Notes: generated by a model from the sequence alone, not told the origin. Numbered from the stretch's first letter, positions 1 through 8,699 are shown. The stretch: 64,000 bases of DNA from JADLGL01 sp963667605 (GCA_963667605.2 CAXXUZ010000001.1:248001-312000); one strand, 5' to 3'. Translations and numbers: made by a program.

Positions 1-1
1 G

Positions 2-346
2 TCAGACAAGCGGTACAGCCCCGCAGAATGCACGGGCATTCGCAAGCGCAACGTTGAGGGCAAGCCTGACCCCGCCCATGTATCGACTAGCTATGTGGAG
101 CGCAGCAACCTTTCGATGCGCATGGGCAATCGCCGCATGACGCGCCTCACGAATGCGTTCTCGAAGAAGGCAGAAAACCATGCGCACATGATGGCCATCT
201 ATTTCATGCACTACAATTTCGTTCGCATCCATCAAACCTTACGCGTCACGCCAGCCATAGAAGCCGGGGTCACTTCCAAGCTTTGGGAAATGTCCGATCT
301 CGTGAAGGTGCTAGAGGATTGGGAAGCGTCACGGGATGCATCGTGA
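2..346 (+). CDS. IS1-like transposase, C-terminal part (cut by window start)
   Basis: The frame is open from base 2 to the TGA at 344-346 and reads through YSPAECTGIRKR, HVSTSYVERSN, MRMGNRRMTRLTNAFSKK and MHYNFVRIHQTLRVTP. This is the end of the IS1-like DDE transposase type common in rhizobia (family recognised from memory). The catalytic glutamate region (YVERSN) is present; the rest lies outside the window, so I cannot say whether the gene is whole. A GTG at 95 is only an internal codon. No element end is identifiable downstream. Confidence 0.75.
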   Translation, partial: SDKRYSPAECTGIRKRNVEGKPDPAHVSTSYVERSNLSMRMGNRRMTRLTNAFSKKAENHAHMMAIYFMHYNFVRIHQTLRVTPAIEAGVTSKLWEMSDLVKVLEDWEASRDAS

Positions 347-449
347 CCAAACTGTACCACTACCCGGCGTAGACTTAGGTGTAGGTGTGGTGCTAGAAGA
401 GGTTTGGTGCGGTTAACCGCTAAGGGGCAAGTTGTATGTTCCCGACTTG

Positions 450-1208
450 ATGGGAGCGAGAAGGCTCATGAGGCTGCTTCCGGTAGCTTTGGTTCTGGCC
501 CTCCTCGCGGCGACGCCCACGCTCGCCCCCGACAAGCTGCGTATCGCCACGACCGGCGGCTATCCGCCGTTCACCTATGTCGACAATGCCGGCGAGATCG
601 CGGGCTTCGACATCGACATCGCGCTTGCGCTCTGCGCAGAGCTCGGTGCCGAATGCGAGGTCGTGCTGGAGGAATGGGAGCGGCTGATCCCGGAGTTGCG
701 CGCCAGCAGCTTCGATGCGATCGCCGCCAGCATGTCGATCACCGAGAAGCGGCGGCAACTCGTGAGCTTCACGGACCGGTACTACAGCAACGTAGTCCGC
801 TTCGTGGCGCGCAAGGGCTCCGGCTTCGACCCGGCCAACGCGGCGGGCAAGACCATCGGCGCGACGCGCGCCACAATCTCCTCGGACTGGCTTGAGGCGA
901 ACTTGGCTGGCACGGCGACCATCAAGCTCTATCCCGGCCAGCCGGAACTCCACCGGGACCTCGCAGCCGGTCGCCTGGATGCCATGTTCGGCGACAGCCT
1001 GGGCTCATACGCTTGGCTTCGGGGTCCGGAGGGTGCCCGTTTCGAGTTCGTCGGCGTGGAATACCGGCTGGACGAAGGTATTGGCATCGCGGTGCGCCAC
1101 GAGGACGCCTCCCTTCTGTTACGCCTGAACGACGCGCTCAAGGCCATTCTCGCGAATGGCACCTACGAGCGGATCAATGCCCGCTACTTCCCGTTCAGCA
1201 TTTACTAG
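450..1208 (+). CDS. Periplasmic amino-acid-type solute-binding protein (SBP family 3)
   Basis: The product is an extracytoplasmic ligand-binding protein of the kind that feeds polar amino acids or opines to an ABC importer. After a short basic N-terminus there is a hydrophobic signal peptide (LLPVALVLALLAATPTLA), then the family hallmarks IATTGGYPPFTYVD, GEIAGFDIDIALALC, FDAIAASMSIT and the late motif GIGIAVRHED. Length (about 250 residues) is normal for the family. Start choice is uncertain: ATG 450 or ATG 468 (GGAG at 453-456); the open frame also extends to a TTG at 432. No permease or ATPase gene is next to it, so it is an orphan. Its substrate cannot be read from the sequence. It follows an IS remnant, suggesting the cluster was rearranged. 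Confidence 0.85.
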   Translation: MGARRLMRLLPVALVLALLAATPTLAPDKLRIATTGGYPPFTYVDNAGEIAGFDIDIALALCAELGAECEVVLEEWERLIPELRASSFDAIAASMSITEKRRQLVSFTDRYYSNVVRFVARKGSGFDPANAAGKTIGATRATISSDWLEANLAGTATIKLYPGQPELHRDLAAGRLDAMFGDSLGSYAWLRGPEGARFEFVGVEYRLDEGIGIAVRHEDASLLLRLNDALKAILANGTYERINARYFPFSIY

Positions 1209-1560
1209 GTTGTGGACTCATCGGCGCGCAACCGCGCCCGACAGCTGGGGTCGCTGACCACGACAGACCGGTCGCACGGATCGCCTGAATCTGGACGGCA
1301 GGAGATCCGGCGGATCCTGAACTGCGGTTCCTCACCGAAGGCTTACGCTGAGTGGGCTGCGGTCTTCGCCGGGTGCTCACTCTTCGTCGCCGCCCTCCCG
1401 GTGCAAACGGACGGTGCCTGTCTCGCGACCTGCGACCGCATTGCCACCGGGAGACAATTGCGTTCACGGGTGGTCAGGAGATCGATCGAATCCACATTCT
1501 GATTAGAAGTTCATTCGAGAACAGATTTTATCTCTATATATCAATGCACTAAGTCTTTTC
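1209..1560. other. Intergenic, no gene seen
   Basis: About 350 bases between the binding protein and the convergent amidohydrolase. Only short overlapping open frames without family resemblance. The last 60 bases before the amidohydrolase stop are AT-rich, unlike the GC-rich surroundings. Confidence 0.5.
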
Positions 1561-3368
1561 TTAATCTAACCGATACTTCTCCTGGCGCGCCGCCCGCGCC
1601 AGGGCGCCGCTTCGCAGCTCCCCCGCCACGATCGTCGCCGCGGGGGCGATCCCGTGGATGCTCCGCATATCGGTCTCGAACGGATCCCGCGGCAGGATGA
1701 TGAAGTCGGCGAGAAAGCCCGCCCGTATCGCGCCGAGCTCCTCTTCCAGTCCGAGCTGCGCGGCGCCGTTGACGGTATAGCCGGCCAGCGCCTGCTCCAG
1801 GGAGATTGCGGCATCGGCCGGCGGCATGGCGGCGGCGGCATCGCCCATCTCGCGCCGGGTCATGCTCGTCTCGATGCCGATGAAGAGACTCACCCGGCAC
1901 GCATTGTGGATGACGTCGCTCGACAGCGTCACATTGGCCCGGCGCTCGAAGAAACGCCCGACCACCTGGGAGCGTCCGGCCCGCTCCGCTCCGATGTTCA
2001 TTTCCCTGGCCTCCCCGAAGACCGCCCCGCCGAACCAGTGCGGCGTGAAGTTGGCGTGCACGTCCAGCGCGCGAAAGCGTTCGATGTCGGTCTCGGCGAC
2101 CGAGAACAGATGACTCGCCGTGATCTCGATCCTCAAGGGACGCCCCAGCGCGGCCCGGGCCTGCTCGACCGCATCGAGAATGTTCCTCACCGCCCGGTCG
2201 CCCACCGCATGCAGGTGCAGATCGATGCCGTGGCCGTCCAGCTCCCGCATGAAGTCGCTCAGCCGCCGCGTCGGGAACAGCACGGCGCCGCGGTTGCCGG
2301 GGTCCGTGGCATAGGGTTCCAGCATGGCAGCGGTAAGAATGTCCTGTATCCCGTCGTAATGGATCTTGACGGTGTAGAACCGGAGCTTGCCGTGGCCGTA
2401 CTCCTCCCGCAGCCGGAGCAGGGAGTGCGCCGCGGTGTCGATCTGCTCCGGCGCCCATATGTGGTACGAGCCTTCCCAACGCAGCGGCAGATCGCCGTCC
2501 TTCGCGATGGCGTGCGCGGCCCGGTATACCGCGTCGTCCATGTTGAAGTTGCCGGCATCCCACACCGTGGTGATGCCCCTGCTCGACATGTAGTTCAGGT
2601 ACTTGAGCAGCCGCGCTTTCAGCACACCGGCATCGGGCGCGAACGCGCCCATGTGCGGCATCAGTGCGAACTCCTTGATCCAGCCGGTGGGCTCTCCGTT
2701 CCCGTCACGCACGAAATACGACAGGTTCGTGCTCACATCCGGCGTGTTCCTGTCGATGCCCAGCCCGGAGCAGCGCCGAATTGACCCAGTAGCTGTGCCC
2801 GGATTTGTCGTGCAGCATGATGGGTTTCGTGCGCGAAATCCGGTCCAGGTCCCGCTTGTGCGGCCCGTGCGGCAGGTACGCGGCCACATCCCACGTCCCC
2901 TGCACGATCGCGAGGGCCGACGGGTGATCGTCGGCGTACCGCCGCAGCCAGGCCAGCGTCGCCTCCTTCGGCCTGGACGGCATCCTGTCGGTCTCGGCGG
3001 GCCGTTCGTTCTCTCCGGGCCGCCTCCAGCACCGACAGGTCGCCCGAGAGGGCGACCTGGCCGGGGTGGGTGTGTGCGTCGACGATGCCCGGCATCACGA
3101 ACCGTCCCTGCAAGTCCACGACCCCGCCCTCCCCGGCGGCGTAGCGCAGGGCGTCCCCGGCAGAGCCGACAAAGGCGAACCGGTCGCCCCTCGTGACGAA
3201 CGCCCGGGCCCGGGGCAGATCCTCGTCCCCGGTATGGACCCGGGCGTTCACGTACACCGTCACCGGTGCGGCGGTCCGCGCCGCCGTCGCGGCTTCGGGC
3301 GGTTCCGAGTGAGCGGCCGTCGAGGTCATCGCGACGACCAACACGATCATCAGGTGTCTCGTCTTCAT
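1561..3368 (-). pseudogene. YtcJ-like amidohydrolase (family 3), broken by two frame changes
   Basis: This looks like a secreted metal-dependent amidohydrolase of the YtcJ type (PF07969). The start at 3366-3368 gives a signal peptide (MKTRHLMIVLVVAMTSTAAH). The N-terminal frame holds the metal motif VDAHTHPG. Around 3005-3020 the homology moves to a second frame (ETDRMPSRPKEATLAWL, LHDKSGHSYWVNSALL), and around 2765-2775 to a third, which runs to the stop at 1561 with LHLHAVGDRAVRNILDA, SHLFSV and SSDVIHNACR. The combined reading is about 600 residues, normal for the family. Two single-base changes, either natural or sequencing errors, break the gene. The substrate is unknown. The long minus-strand frame starting near 3471 is not the true N-terminus because its first 200 residues are low-complexity shadow sequence. 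Confidence 0.8.
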
Positions 3369-3900
3369 CACTGCCCAACCGTCCTCGAAATCCATGCGTT
3401 GCGGCGCCCCCGATCGAACTCCCCGGATGCGCGAAGGCGCCCGGCGGAATGCCGGAGCCCCCCGGATACAATGTCCTACGCTATCAGAATCGTGACTTTC
3501 ATCGTGCGAGCTTATGATGACTGTCGTGACCATAATGGTATCGTTAGAGTGACCTTGCCGACCCACAGCACATGATGAATTTTGTCCACATTGTGGCCCG
3601 AGCCGAGCTTCACGGCAGGATGATGCAGGCAGAGGGCGCCGTCGGTCCCGGGCAGCAGCGTGCCTCCGGCAAGCGCGCGGGCGTTCTCGGGGAGGGCAAT
3701 GCCGGCGGCGTCTTCGTCGCCCTCCGCCACCGTGGTTTCGAACTATGTGCGGTACCTGTTTATCTCGGGTGATTCGTCCCGGGGCTTGTCGTATCTGCGG
3801 GTCGTCAGTCCCTACACGACATGAAACCGGACTCTGGCCATCCCCCTCACACGGGAAGAAAGGAGTCCATCGTGGAGCATGTCATCAACAACCGGTACGA
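3369..3900. other. Mostly non-coding stretch ending in a truncated gene start
   Basis: No complete gene recognised. A good ribosome site (AAGGAG at 3860-3865) precedes a GTG at 3872 that begins VEHVINNRYE and is then cut by the inverted-repeat element at 3901. The rest of this gene is not found on the other side of the element. A minus-strand frame at 3512-3730 has no family resemblance that I can name. Confidence 0.4.
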
Positions 3901-3919
3901 GCATTGTCAAGTTAACTGA
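3872..3919 (+). pseudogene. 5' stub of a gene interrupted by the inverted-repeat element
   Basis: AAGGAG with a 6-base spacer before GTG, then ten codons (VEHVINNRYE) up to base 3901, where the small element begins; the chimeric frame stops at TGA 3917-3919. The stub is too short to name the gene. Confidence 0.3.
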
Positions 3920-4030
3920 TTGTAGGCTGTTTTCGGTATTTCTCCATGAGGCTAAGCCATTGAAATTGCGTAGAGCAGTCATCGGCAATCTACCGAGATT
4001 TCGGAGCGAATCCGGTTAACTTGACAAAGC
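3901..4030. repeat. 130-bp MITE-like element with terminal inverted repeats
   Basis: TTGTCAAGTTAAC at 3904-3916 is an exact inverted repeat of GTTAACTTGACAA at 4015-4027; extending to GC at both ends gives 15 of 16 matched positions. The interior has no open frame of note. The ends resemble the end of the neighbouring IS6-family element (CACTGTCAAACTAACT), so it may be a non-autonomous derivative mobilised by an IS6-type transposase. I see no clear target duplication. Confidence 0.5.
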
Positions 4031-4082
4031 CCATCGAGGGAGTTGAACGCCTGCTCGAGGCCTTCCTCGGTGCTCTTCCTCG

Positions 4083-4884
4083 GGCACTGTCAAACTAACT
4101 GGATACGAACTGAAGAACCTACAATCCGAGCCTCCTAGGCTGCAAGTTGACGCCATTCGGCCAGGGCGGCCGAGCGGTTCTGCTTGAAGATGTCGCGTCG
4201 GTTGAGTTGGCGGTCCTGGTTGAAGTGGTTGTGGATCGAGGCATGGACGGCGGCGAATTTCTGCAGGGTCTTTACGTCCCTGAACCTGGCCATTGCCGCT
4301 TCCCGTCGTCGGAACGGCTGGTGCGGGTTCTCGGCCCGGTTGTTGAGCCAACGACCGCCGGCCCGGGCGGCCGCATTGCCGATCACAGTCATCGCAGCCC
4401 GGTAGGAGGTAAGCCCATCCGTGACGATCGAAGCCGGCCGCCCATAACTCATCGCGCGTTTCAGAAACCTGAGTGCAGCCCTGCGACCCCGCCGTTTTGT
4501 GGCAAAAACCTCAAGCACTTCGCCTTCCTGGTCAACCGCGCGCCACAAATAGCAGGTCTTCCCGTTGATCCGCACGAACACTTCATCAAGGTGCCAGCGC
4601 CAGTTCGAATACCAATGACGGTGAACCCGACGCCTCCGGATCTCGGCTGCAAACAGCGGACCAAAGCGGTTCCACCAGTACCGCACGGTCTCGTGGCAGA
4701 TGTCGATGCCACGCTCGGACAGCAGGTCCTCGACCTGTCGCAGCGACAGCGGGAACCGAACATACATCATCACAGCGAGCCGGATGATCTCGGGCGAACT
4801 GTTGAAATATCGGAAGGGATTTTGCATTTCTGAACGCTAAGGGACCTCGCCAGGCGGCTCAAGCCGGTTTGCTCTGACAAGGCC
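4083..4884 (-). mobile_element. IS6-family insertion sequence, about 800 bp
   Basis: One transposase gene is flanked by imperfect inverted ends: GGCACTGTCAAACTAAC at the left (from 4083) and its relative GGCCTTGTCAGAGCAAAC read inward from 4884 (about 12 of 17 matching). Total length fits IS6-family elements (roughly 0.75-0.9 kb). The right end abuts, base to base, the remnant of an IS110 transposase gene, so this element inserted into or deleted part of that IS. The exact ends are inferred. Confidence 0.65.
4135..4827 (-). CDS. IS6-family transposase
   Basis: A DDE transposase of 230 residues, the usual size for the family. It opens with MQNPFRYFNSSPEIIRLAV, followed by the N-terminal helix-turn-helix region (RQVEDLLSERGIDICHETV). 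The three acidic residues are visible in WHLDEVFVRI, ASIVTDGLTSY and RRREAAMARF within NNRAENPHQPFRRRE. No frameshift or missing catalytic residue is seen, so it could be active. IS6 elements move by replicative cointegration and often cause adjacent deletions, which fits the truncated IS110 gene beside it. Confidence 0.93.
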   Translation of the reverse strand: MQNPFRYFNSSPEIIRLAVMMYVRFPLSLRQVEDLLSERGIDICHETVRYWWNRFGPLFAAEIRRRRVHRHWYSNWRWHLDEVFVRINGKTCYLWRAVDQEGEVLEVFATKRRGRRAALRFLKRAMSYGRPASIVTDGLTSYRAAMTVIGNAAARAGGRWLNNRAENPHQPFRRREAAMARFRDVKTLQKFAAVHASIHNHFNQDRQLNRRDIFKQNRSAALAEWRQLAA

Positions 4885-5222
4885 ATCTCGAGCGGTTCCG
4901 GAGATCGAAGGATGTCGGCCCATGGGTACGGCTGACGCCGGGACGGAACCAATCCGGCGAACGGGATATTGTGGGCGCGATCACCAAGGCGGGCGATGCC
5001 GGTCTGCGCACCGCGTTCTACCAGGCCGCCACGGTGATGCTGAACCACACGGGGCCGAACTGGCTGAATGCCTGGGCGCTACGTCTGGCGAAGCTCCGCG
5101 GCAAGAAGCGCGCAACCATTGCGCTGGCCCGGCGTATCGGCGTGGTGCTTCACCGGATGTGGCGGGATGGCACCGAGTTCCAGTTCACACGCGAAGACGC
5201 GATGGCGCTTCGGACAGCATAG
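4885..5222 (+). pseudogene. IS110-family transposase, C-terminal remnant
   Basis: The open frame directly after the IS6 right end reads ERFRRSKDVGPWVRLTPGR, NQSGERDIVGAITKAGDAG, LRTAFYQAATVML and LRLAKLRGKKRATIALAR, matching the C-terminal transposase_20 region of IS110 elements (serine-containing, RuvC-type DEDD partner domain elsewhere). The N-terminal DEDD domain is gone. The stop is at 5220-5222. Confidence 0.8.
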
Positions 5223-5455
5223 GCGCGGCTGCATCCCATCGGCAGTCAGCAAGGAGGAAAGAGCCGCGCTTGAAGGTGGGCGATCCACCGGTATCCCCTC
5301 GCCGGGACGCGGTTCCCGATGATGCACGTAACCGGCCTTGTTTGCCGAACCGTCTTATCGCGTTCGAGCACGCTGCACAGATTGGCACTCGGGAATCGTT
5401 TTGGACCAGGCATGAAGTTTGCTTCCTCGGGTTCTTCGCAATGCCGAGACAGGGC

Positions 5456-5578
5456 GGTTGGGCCGGAGATCTGGGAGCGGGCGCCGCCGAGCACCGCGGC
5501 GAAGAGCCCGACTGCTATCGCGTTGTACAATCCGGCGATCGCACCCATGCCCGGCGCGAACCCGCGGGTCTGCGCCGG
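5456..5578 (-). pseudogene. SulP/BicA-type anion transporter fragment
   Basis: About 40 codons read PGMGAIAGLYNAIAVGLFAA followed by VLGGARSQISGPT, the conserved early membrane region of SulP bicarbonate/sulfate transporters (GLYGAI..GFFAALFGGTP.QISGPT in relatives, from memory). Sequence on either side does not continue the family, so only an internal scrap remains, squeezed between the AGCS stop codon and unrelated DNA. The stretch 5223-5455 holds nothing recognisable. Confidence 0.55.
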
Positions 5579-5587
5579 GCCGGGTCG

Positions 5588-6967
5588 TTATCCGAGCGGT
5601 TTACCCAGGTCGTCGAAATACTGACGTGTGACCTTGAACACCATCGGCGCGAGCAGCAGCAACCCGATGAGGTTGGGCACCGCCATCAGCCCGTTGAGAG
5701 TGTCCGCCAGGTTCCAGACCAGATCCACCTTCACGTTGGCGAAGGCGAGTGCCGCCGCCACCCACAAGGCGCGGTAGATGACGAGGCTCTTCTCCTTGAA
5801 CAGGTACTGCCAGCACCGTTCGCCGTAATACGACCAGCCGATAATGGTGGTGAAGGCGAATATCGCCAGTGCGACGGTGACGATGTACTGGCCGCCGGCC
5901 ATCGAGGTCTCGAAACTGGTCGAGGTGAGCACCGCGCCGGTCAGCCCTCCGCCGTCGGGGCCGGTCATCATCCACGCGCCCGAGGTCAGGATCACCAGCG
6001 CCGTCATCGTGCACACCACGATGGTGTCGATGAAGGTGCCCAGCATGGCGATGATGCCCTGCCGCACCGGGCTGTCGGTCTGCGCCGCAGCGTGCGCGAT
6101 GGCGGCGGAACCGAGACCCGCTTCGTTGGAGAAAACGCCCCGCGCGACCCCGAAACGGATGGCCGCGGCCACCGCCGCTCCGGCAAACCCGCCCGTCGCG
6201 GCGGCCGGCGTTAAGGCGTGGGTGAAGATCAGGCCGATGGCCTCCGGAATCGCCGTGACGTTGATCGCGAGGATCAGCAGCGCGGCGCCGAGATAGAGTA
6301 CGATCATCGCCGGCACCAGCTTGCCCGCGACATCGCCGATCCGCCGGATGCCGCCGCTCACGACGAGACCCACCAGCACCGCGACAACCACCCCGGTCAG
6401 CCATTCCGGTACCCCGAAGCTGTTGTCCAGAGCGGCCGCCATCGAGTTGACCTGCACCGCGTTTCCGATGCCGAACGCTGCCACCGCGCCGAATATCGCG
6501 AAGGCCAGGCCGAGCCATTTGCCGAGCCCGGGAGCGAATTCGCCGACGGCGTTGCGCAGGTAGTACATCGGCCCGCCGACATACTTGCCCGTGCCGTCGA
6601 CCTCGCGATAGGTGACCGCGCACACCGCCTCGGCGTATTTCGTCGCCATGCCGAAGAGCGCGATGAGCCACATATAGAAGATGGCGCCCGGCCCGCCGAG
6701 CGCGATGGCGGTGGCGACGCCCGCGATGTTACCCGTGCCGATGGTCGCCGAAAGCGCCGTCATCAGCGCGTTGAACGGCTTAACCTCGCCCTTGCCGGTA
6801 GCGCCGTCCTTGTCGAACAGTAGGCGGAAACCATAGGCCACCTTGCGCCACGGCATGAACGCCAGGCCGAGGGTCAGAAGCACGCCTGTGACGCCCAGGA
6901 TGCCCAGCATCGGCGGGCCCCAGGCGAACGCGTTGATCGCGTCGATGATCGAGTTCAGCCGGTCCAT
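5588..6967 (-). CDS. Sodium:alanine/glycine symporter (AGCS family)
   Basis: An inner-membrane secondary transporter, probably importing alanine or glycine with Na+. The 459-residue reading from ATG 6965-6967 (MDRLNSIIDAINAFAWGPP) shows the family signatures ALSATIGTGNIAGVATAI, GGPMYYLRNAVGE, RFGVARGVFSNEAGLGSAAI and GWSYYGERCWQYLF, and about ten hydrophobic segments. The frame extends upstream to 7123, but those 52 residues (CCWCRRRRCAWRR) are not typical and I reject them. Intact, unlike its neighbours; amino-acid substrate is family knowledge, not seen directly. Confidence 0.92.
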   Translation of the reverse strand: MDRLNSIIDAINAFAWGPPMLGILGVTGVLLTLGLAFMPWRKVAYGFRLLFDKDGATGKGEVKPFNALMTALSATIGTGNIAGVATAIALGGPGAIFYMWLIALFGMATKYAEAVCAVTYREVDGTGKYVGGPMYYLRNAVGEFAPGLGKWLGLAFAIFGAVAAFGIGNAVQVNSMAAALDNSFGVPEWLTGVVVAVLVGLVVSGGIRRIGDVAGKLVPAMIVLYLGAALLILAINVTAIPEAIGLIFTHALTPAAATGGFAGAAVAAAIRFGVARGVFSNEAGLGSAAIAHAAAQTDSPVRQGIIAMLGTFIDTIVVCTMTALVILTSGAWMMTGPDGGGLTGAVLTSTSFETSMAGGQYIVTVALAIFAFTTIIGWSYYGERCWQYLFKEKSLVIYRALWVAAALAFANVKVDLVWNLADTLNGLMAVPNLIGLLLLAPMVFKVTRQYFDDLGKPLG

Positions 6968-7187
6968 CGTCCTATGCTCCACAGTCGCCAGCGCGAGGCT
7001 GGCTTGCCCCCAATGTATGGGGGTCAGATCAGCCAGTCGGCGCCAAGCGCATCTTCTACGCCGACACCAGCAACATGTATACCGCGCCCACATCGCGGTG
7101 TTGACCATGTGTTGACTGTTCAATTTTCTGCTGCATTCTCGGAATCAAAAAGCCCTCGCAAATATCAGTGTTTTCAATGGCTTGTGT

Positions 7188-7264
<77 letters not shown>

Positions 7265-7306
7265 CCAAAATGCGGAAACGGGCCTGATGGCCCGCCCCGA
7301 CTTGCC

Positions 7307-8005
7307 TCATATAGTCCGATCGCGGCCGGGTGAGAAGGGGGCGGCGGCTATCTCCGCCATCGGAAATGTCGCCTGCGCATGAATAGCCTCGGCAACGCGA
7401 TCGTCGATATATGCGTCCATGCGCTGCCACTCGGGGTTATGCTGTCGATCGCCCCTTTGGCTCTTGTTGACGAATAGGTGTCCTCTAACCCGAGAGTCGC
7501 CTTCTCTCGTAATCTCGAAATCGTCCTCCTCGGGACGAATCTTCCCCGGCCGCGTGGTGCGAAAGCCGATCTGGCCCGGCCGAGAAACTTGTGTCTGCTC
7601 ACCGCTGGCGCAGTGACAAACCTCGCCGACCATAGCGAAGCTTCCGCCGCCTACGCCTCGGGGATTACCGCCCCAGCCACCGCCGGGCGCCCCTTTAACG
7701 TACGTCGCCCCGTAGAAACGCTCGACCCGTGTCGTCGGCCCCGAGGTTACGATGTCGTTTGGGTCGCCTTGCTTGCCCCCCGCTCGGCGAAAGCCGAAAT
7801 CAACGCTGTCGCCATGTTCCTCAAAGAACATTTGTCGAGTAGCAACGCTACCGGCGGCCATATTGATACGGAACGTGCGAAACTCGCCGTAATCGTGATC
7901 GCCCGTGAAATACAGACTTCCGCCTTCAAACCACGCCTTATAAGGTGCGGGGAGGGGCACGGCTCTGCCATTATCATCTAGGACGGCAAGATTAAGCTTA
8001 GCCAT
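7307..8005 (-). CDS. Hypothetical protein, probably phage-derived
   Basis: A 232-residue soluble protein without recognised family. The N-terminus (MAKLNLAVLDDNGRAVPLP) is followed by a beta-rich stretch, then a glycine-rich segment (GGGWGGNPRGVGGGSF) and a charged C-terminus (EEDDFEITREGDSRVRG, FVNKSQRGDRQHN). Start ATG is at 8003-8005; the ribosome site is weak. It lies at the end of a minus-strand run of small phage-like genes (HNH nuclease, membrane peptides), so a role in the prophage is inferred. It has no transmembrane segment. Confidence 0.55.
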   Translation of the reverse strand: MAKLNLAVLDDNGRAVPLPAPYKAWFEGGSLYFTGDHDYGEFRTFRINMAAGSVATRQMFFEEHGDSVDFGFRRAGGKQGDPNDIVTSGPTTRVERFYGATYVKGAPGGGWGGNPRGVGGGSFAMVGEVCHCASGEQTQVSRPGQIGFRTTRPGKIRPEEDDFEITREGDSRVRGHLFVNKSQRGDRQHNPEWQRMDAYIDDRVAEAIHAQATFPMAEIAAAPFSPGRDRTI

Positions 8006-8040
8006 TGGTTACGAGCCTAGCCGCCTAGTGAATGGTTCGC

Positions 8041-8148
8041 TCATTTACCTTCCCTCCGATTGTCCATACTCTTGGACTCAAGTAAGTATTGGTACCTGAG
8101 AACAAATAGGCCGATAATAGCAGTTACGCTAACGATTACGTACAACAA
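8041..8148 (-). CDS. Possible small single-pass membrane protein
   Basis: From a TTG at 8146-8148 the frame reads LYVIVSVTAIIGLFVLRYQY then LLESKSMDNRREGK to TGA at 8041. One membrane helix with a charged tail. It directly follows the HNH gene. No strong ribosome site, so the start is a guess. Confidence 0.35.
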   Translation of the reverse strand: MLYVIVSVTAIIGLFVLRYQYLLESKSMDNRREGK

Positions 8149-8159
8149 AATCCTAGATT

Positions 8160-8390
8160 TTATTCCCCGTTCCTCGCCAGCGGCCAGCCGCTAGCGTCGG
8201 CGCCTCGTTGCGCCTGGCCTAGTTCCTCACGTTGTTTTCGGCTGTCGTGACACCGCTTGCACAGCGATTGAAAAGGCCCGAGCCAGAACTTCTCGGGGTC
8301 GCCCTTGTGCGGGTCGACGTGATCGCAAACTGTCGCCTCGGTTACGATCTCATCTTCGAGGCAGTAGACGCACAGCGGCGACGATGCCAA
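8160..8390 (-). CDS. Phage-type HNH endonuclease
   Basis: The product carries a compact HNH fold: CVYC (first Cys pair), ATVCDHVDPHKGDPEKFW (the DH of HNH) and QSLCKRCHDSRKQ (second Cys pair plus His), as in HNH nucleases placed next to terminase genes of HK97-type phages. The listed start is a TTG, but homology clearly extends upstream in the same frame (LYNTARWRRLRRQQLASSPL, to about 8435), and the frame stays open to about 8490 with no ATG or GTG. The true start is therefore unclear: expression might be coupled to, or shifted from, the overlapping membrane-protein gene (8350-8610), or a start codon has been lost. In phages this nuclease assists genome packaging. Confidence 0.8.
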   Translation of the reverse strand: MASSPLCVYCLEDEIVTEATVCDHVDPHKGDPEKFWLGPFQSLCKRCHDSRKQREELGQAQRGADASGWPLARNGE

Positions 8391-8610
8391 TTGCTGCCTT
8401 CTCAGGCGTCGCCACCGTGCGGTGTTGTAGAGCGGGTTGCCCTCCGCCCCGCTCGTTATAGTCTCTGAGTGCCTTTGTGAGCGCCATCAAAAGCGACAAA
8501 AAGCAAAGTGCCGCAAATCCCGCGAGTACCCCTTCGATTGAGTGAAACCAAAGCCAGGCAATCGCCATAAATGCGAAAATCGAGCCGAAATAGAGATATG
8601 GTGGCCTCAT
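8350..8610 (-). CDS. Small two-helix membrane protein (phage-like)
   Basis: An 86-residue frame starting at ATG 8608-8610 that overlaps the preceding gene by ATGA. MRPPYLYFGSIFAFMAIAWL is followed by a second hydrophobic block (GVLAGFAALCFLSLLMAL) and a basic tail. The last 35 codons overlap the HNH gene in another frame, so the real C-terminus could be shorter or joined to HNH by a frame change. Function is unknown; holin-like or accessory phage membrane protein is only a guess. Confidence 0.5.
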   Translation of the reverse strand: MRPPYLYFGSIFAFMAIAWLWFHSIEGVLAGFAALCFLSLLMALTKALRDYNERGGGQPALQHRTVATPEKAAIGIVAAVRLLPRR

Positions 8611-8699
8611 TGGCGACCCCCCCCCATCAATGCGCGGTGAAAAACCGTTGTTACGGCTATGATACCACCGGCGATTACCAGTGCTGTAGGCCAATCCAT
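8607..8699 (-). CDS. 30-residue single-pass membrane peptide
   Basis: ATG 8697-8699 is preceded by GAGGAG with suitable spacing. The peptide MDWPTALVIAGGIIAVTTVF then HRALMGGGRQ ends in a TGA that overlaps the next start as ATGA. The glycine codons near the end lie in a 9-base C/G homopolymer. Phage genomes often carry such short membrane peptides ahead of HNH and packaging genes; no specific function can be given. Confidence 0.55.
   Translation of the reverse strand: MDWPTALVIAGGIIAVTTVFHRALMGGGRQ

Noticed and set aside
1654..2784. Long plus-strand open frame (376 codons) over the amidohydrolase
   Set aside because: It is the complementary shadow of a GC-rich gene; the minus-strand reading has metal-site motifs and a family match.
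3512..3730. Minus-strand frame with GGTLLPGTDGALCLHH
   Set aside because: Short, no start signal and no identifiable family; treated as non-coding.
5588..7123. AGCS symporter start at 7123
   Set aside because: The extension is Cys/Arg-rich and unlike a membrane protein start; MDRLNSIIDAINAF at 6967 matches the family.
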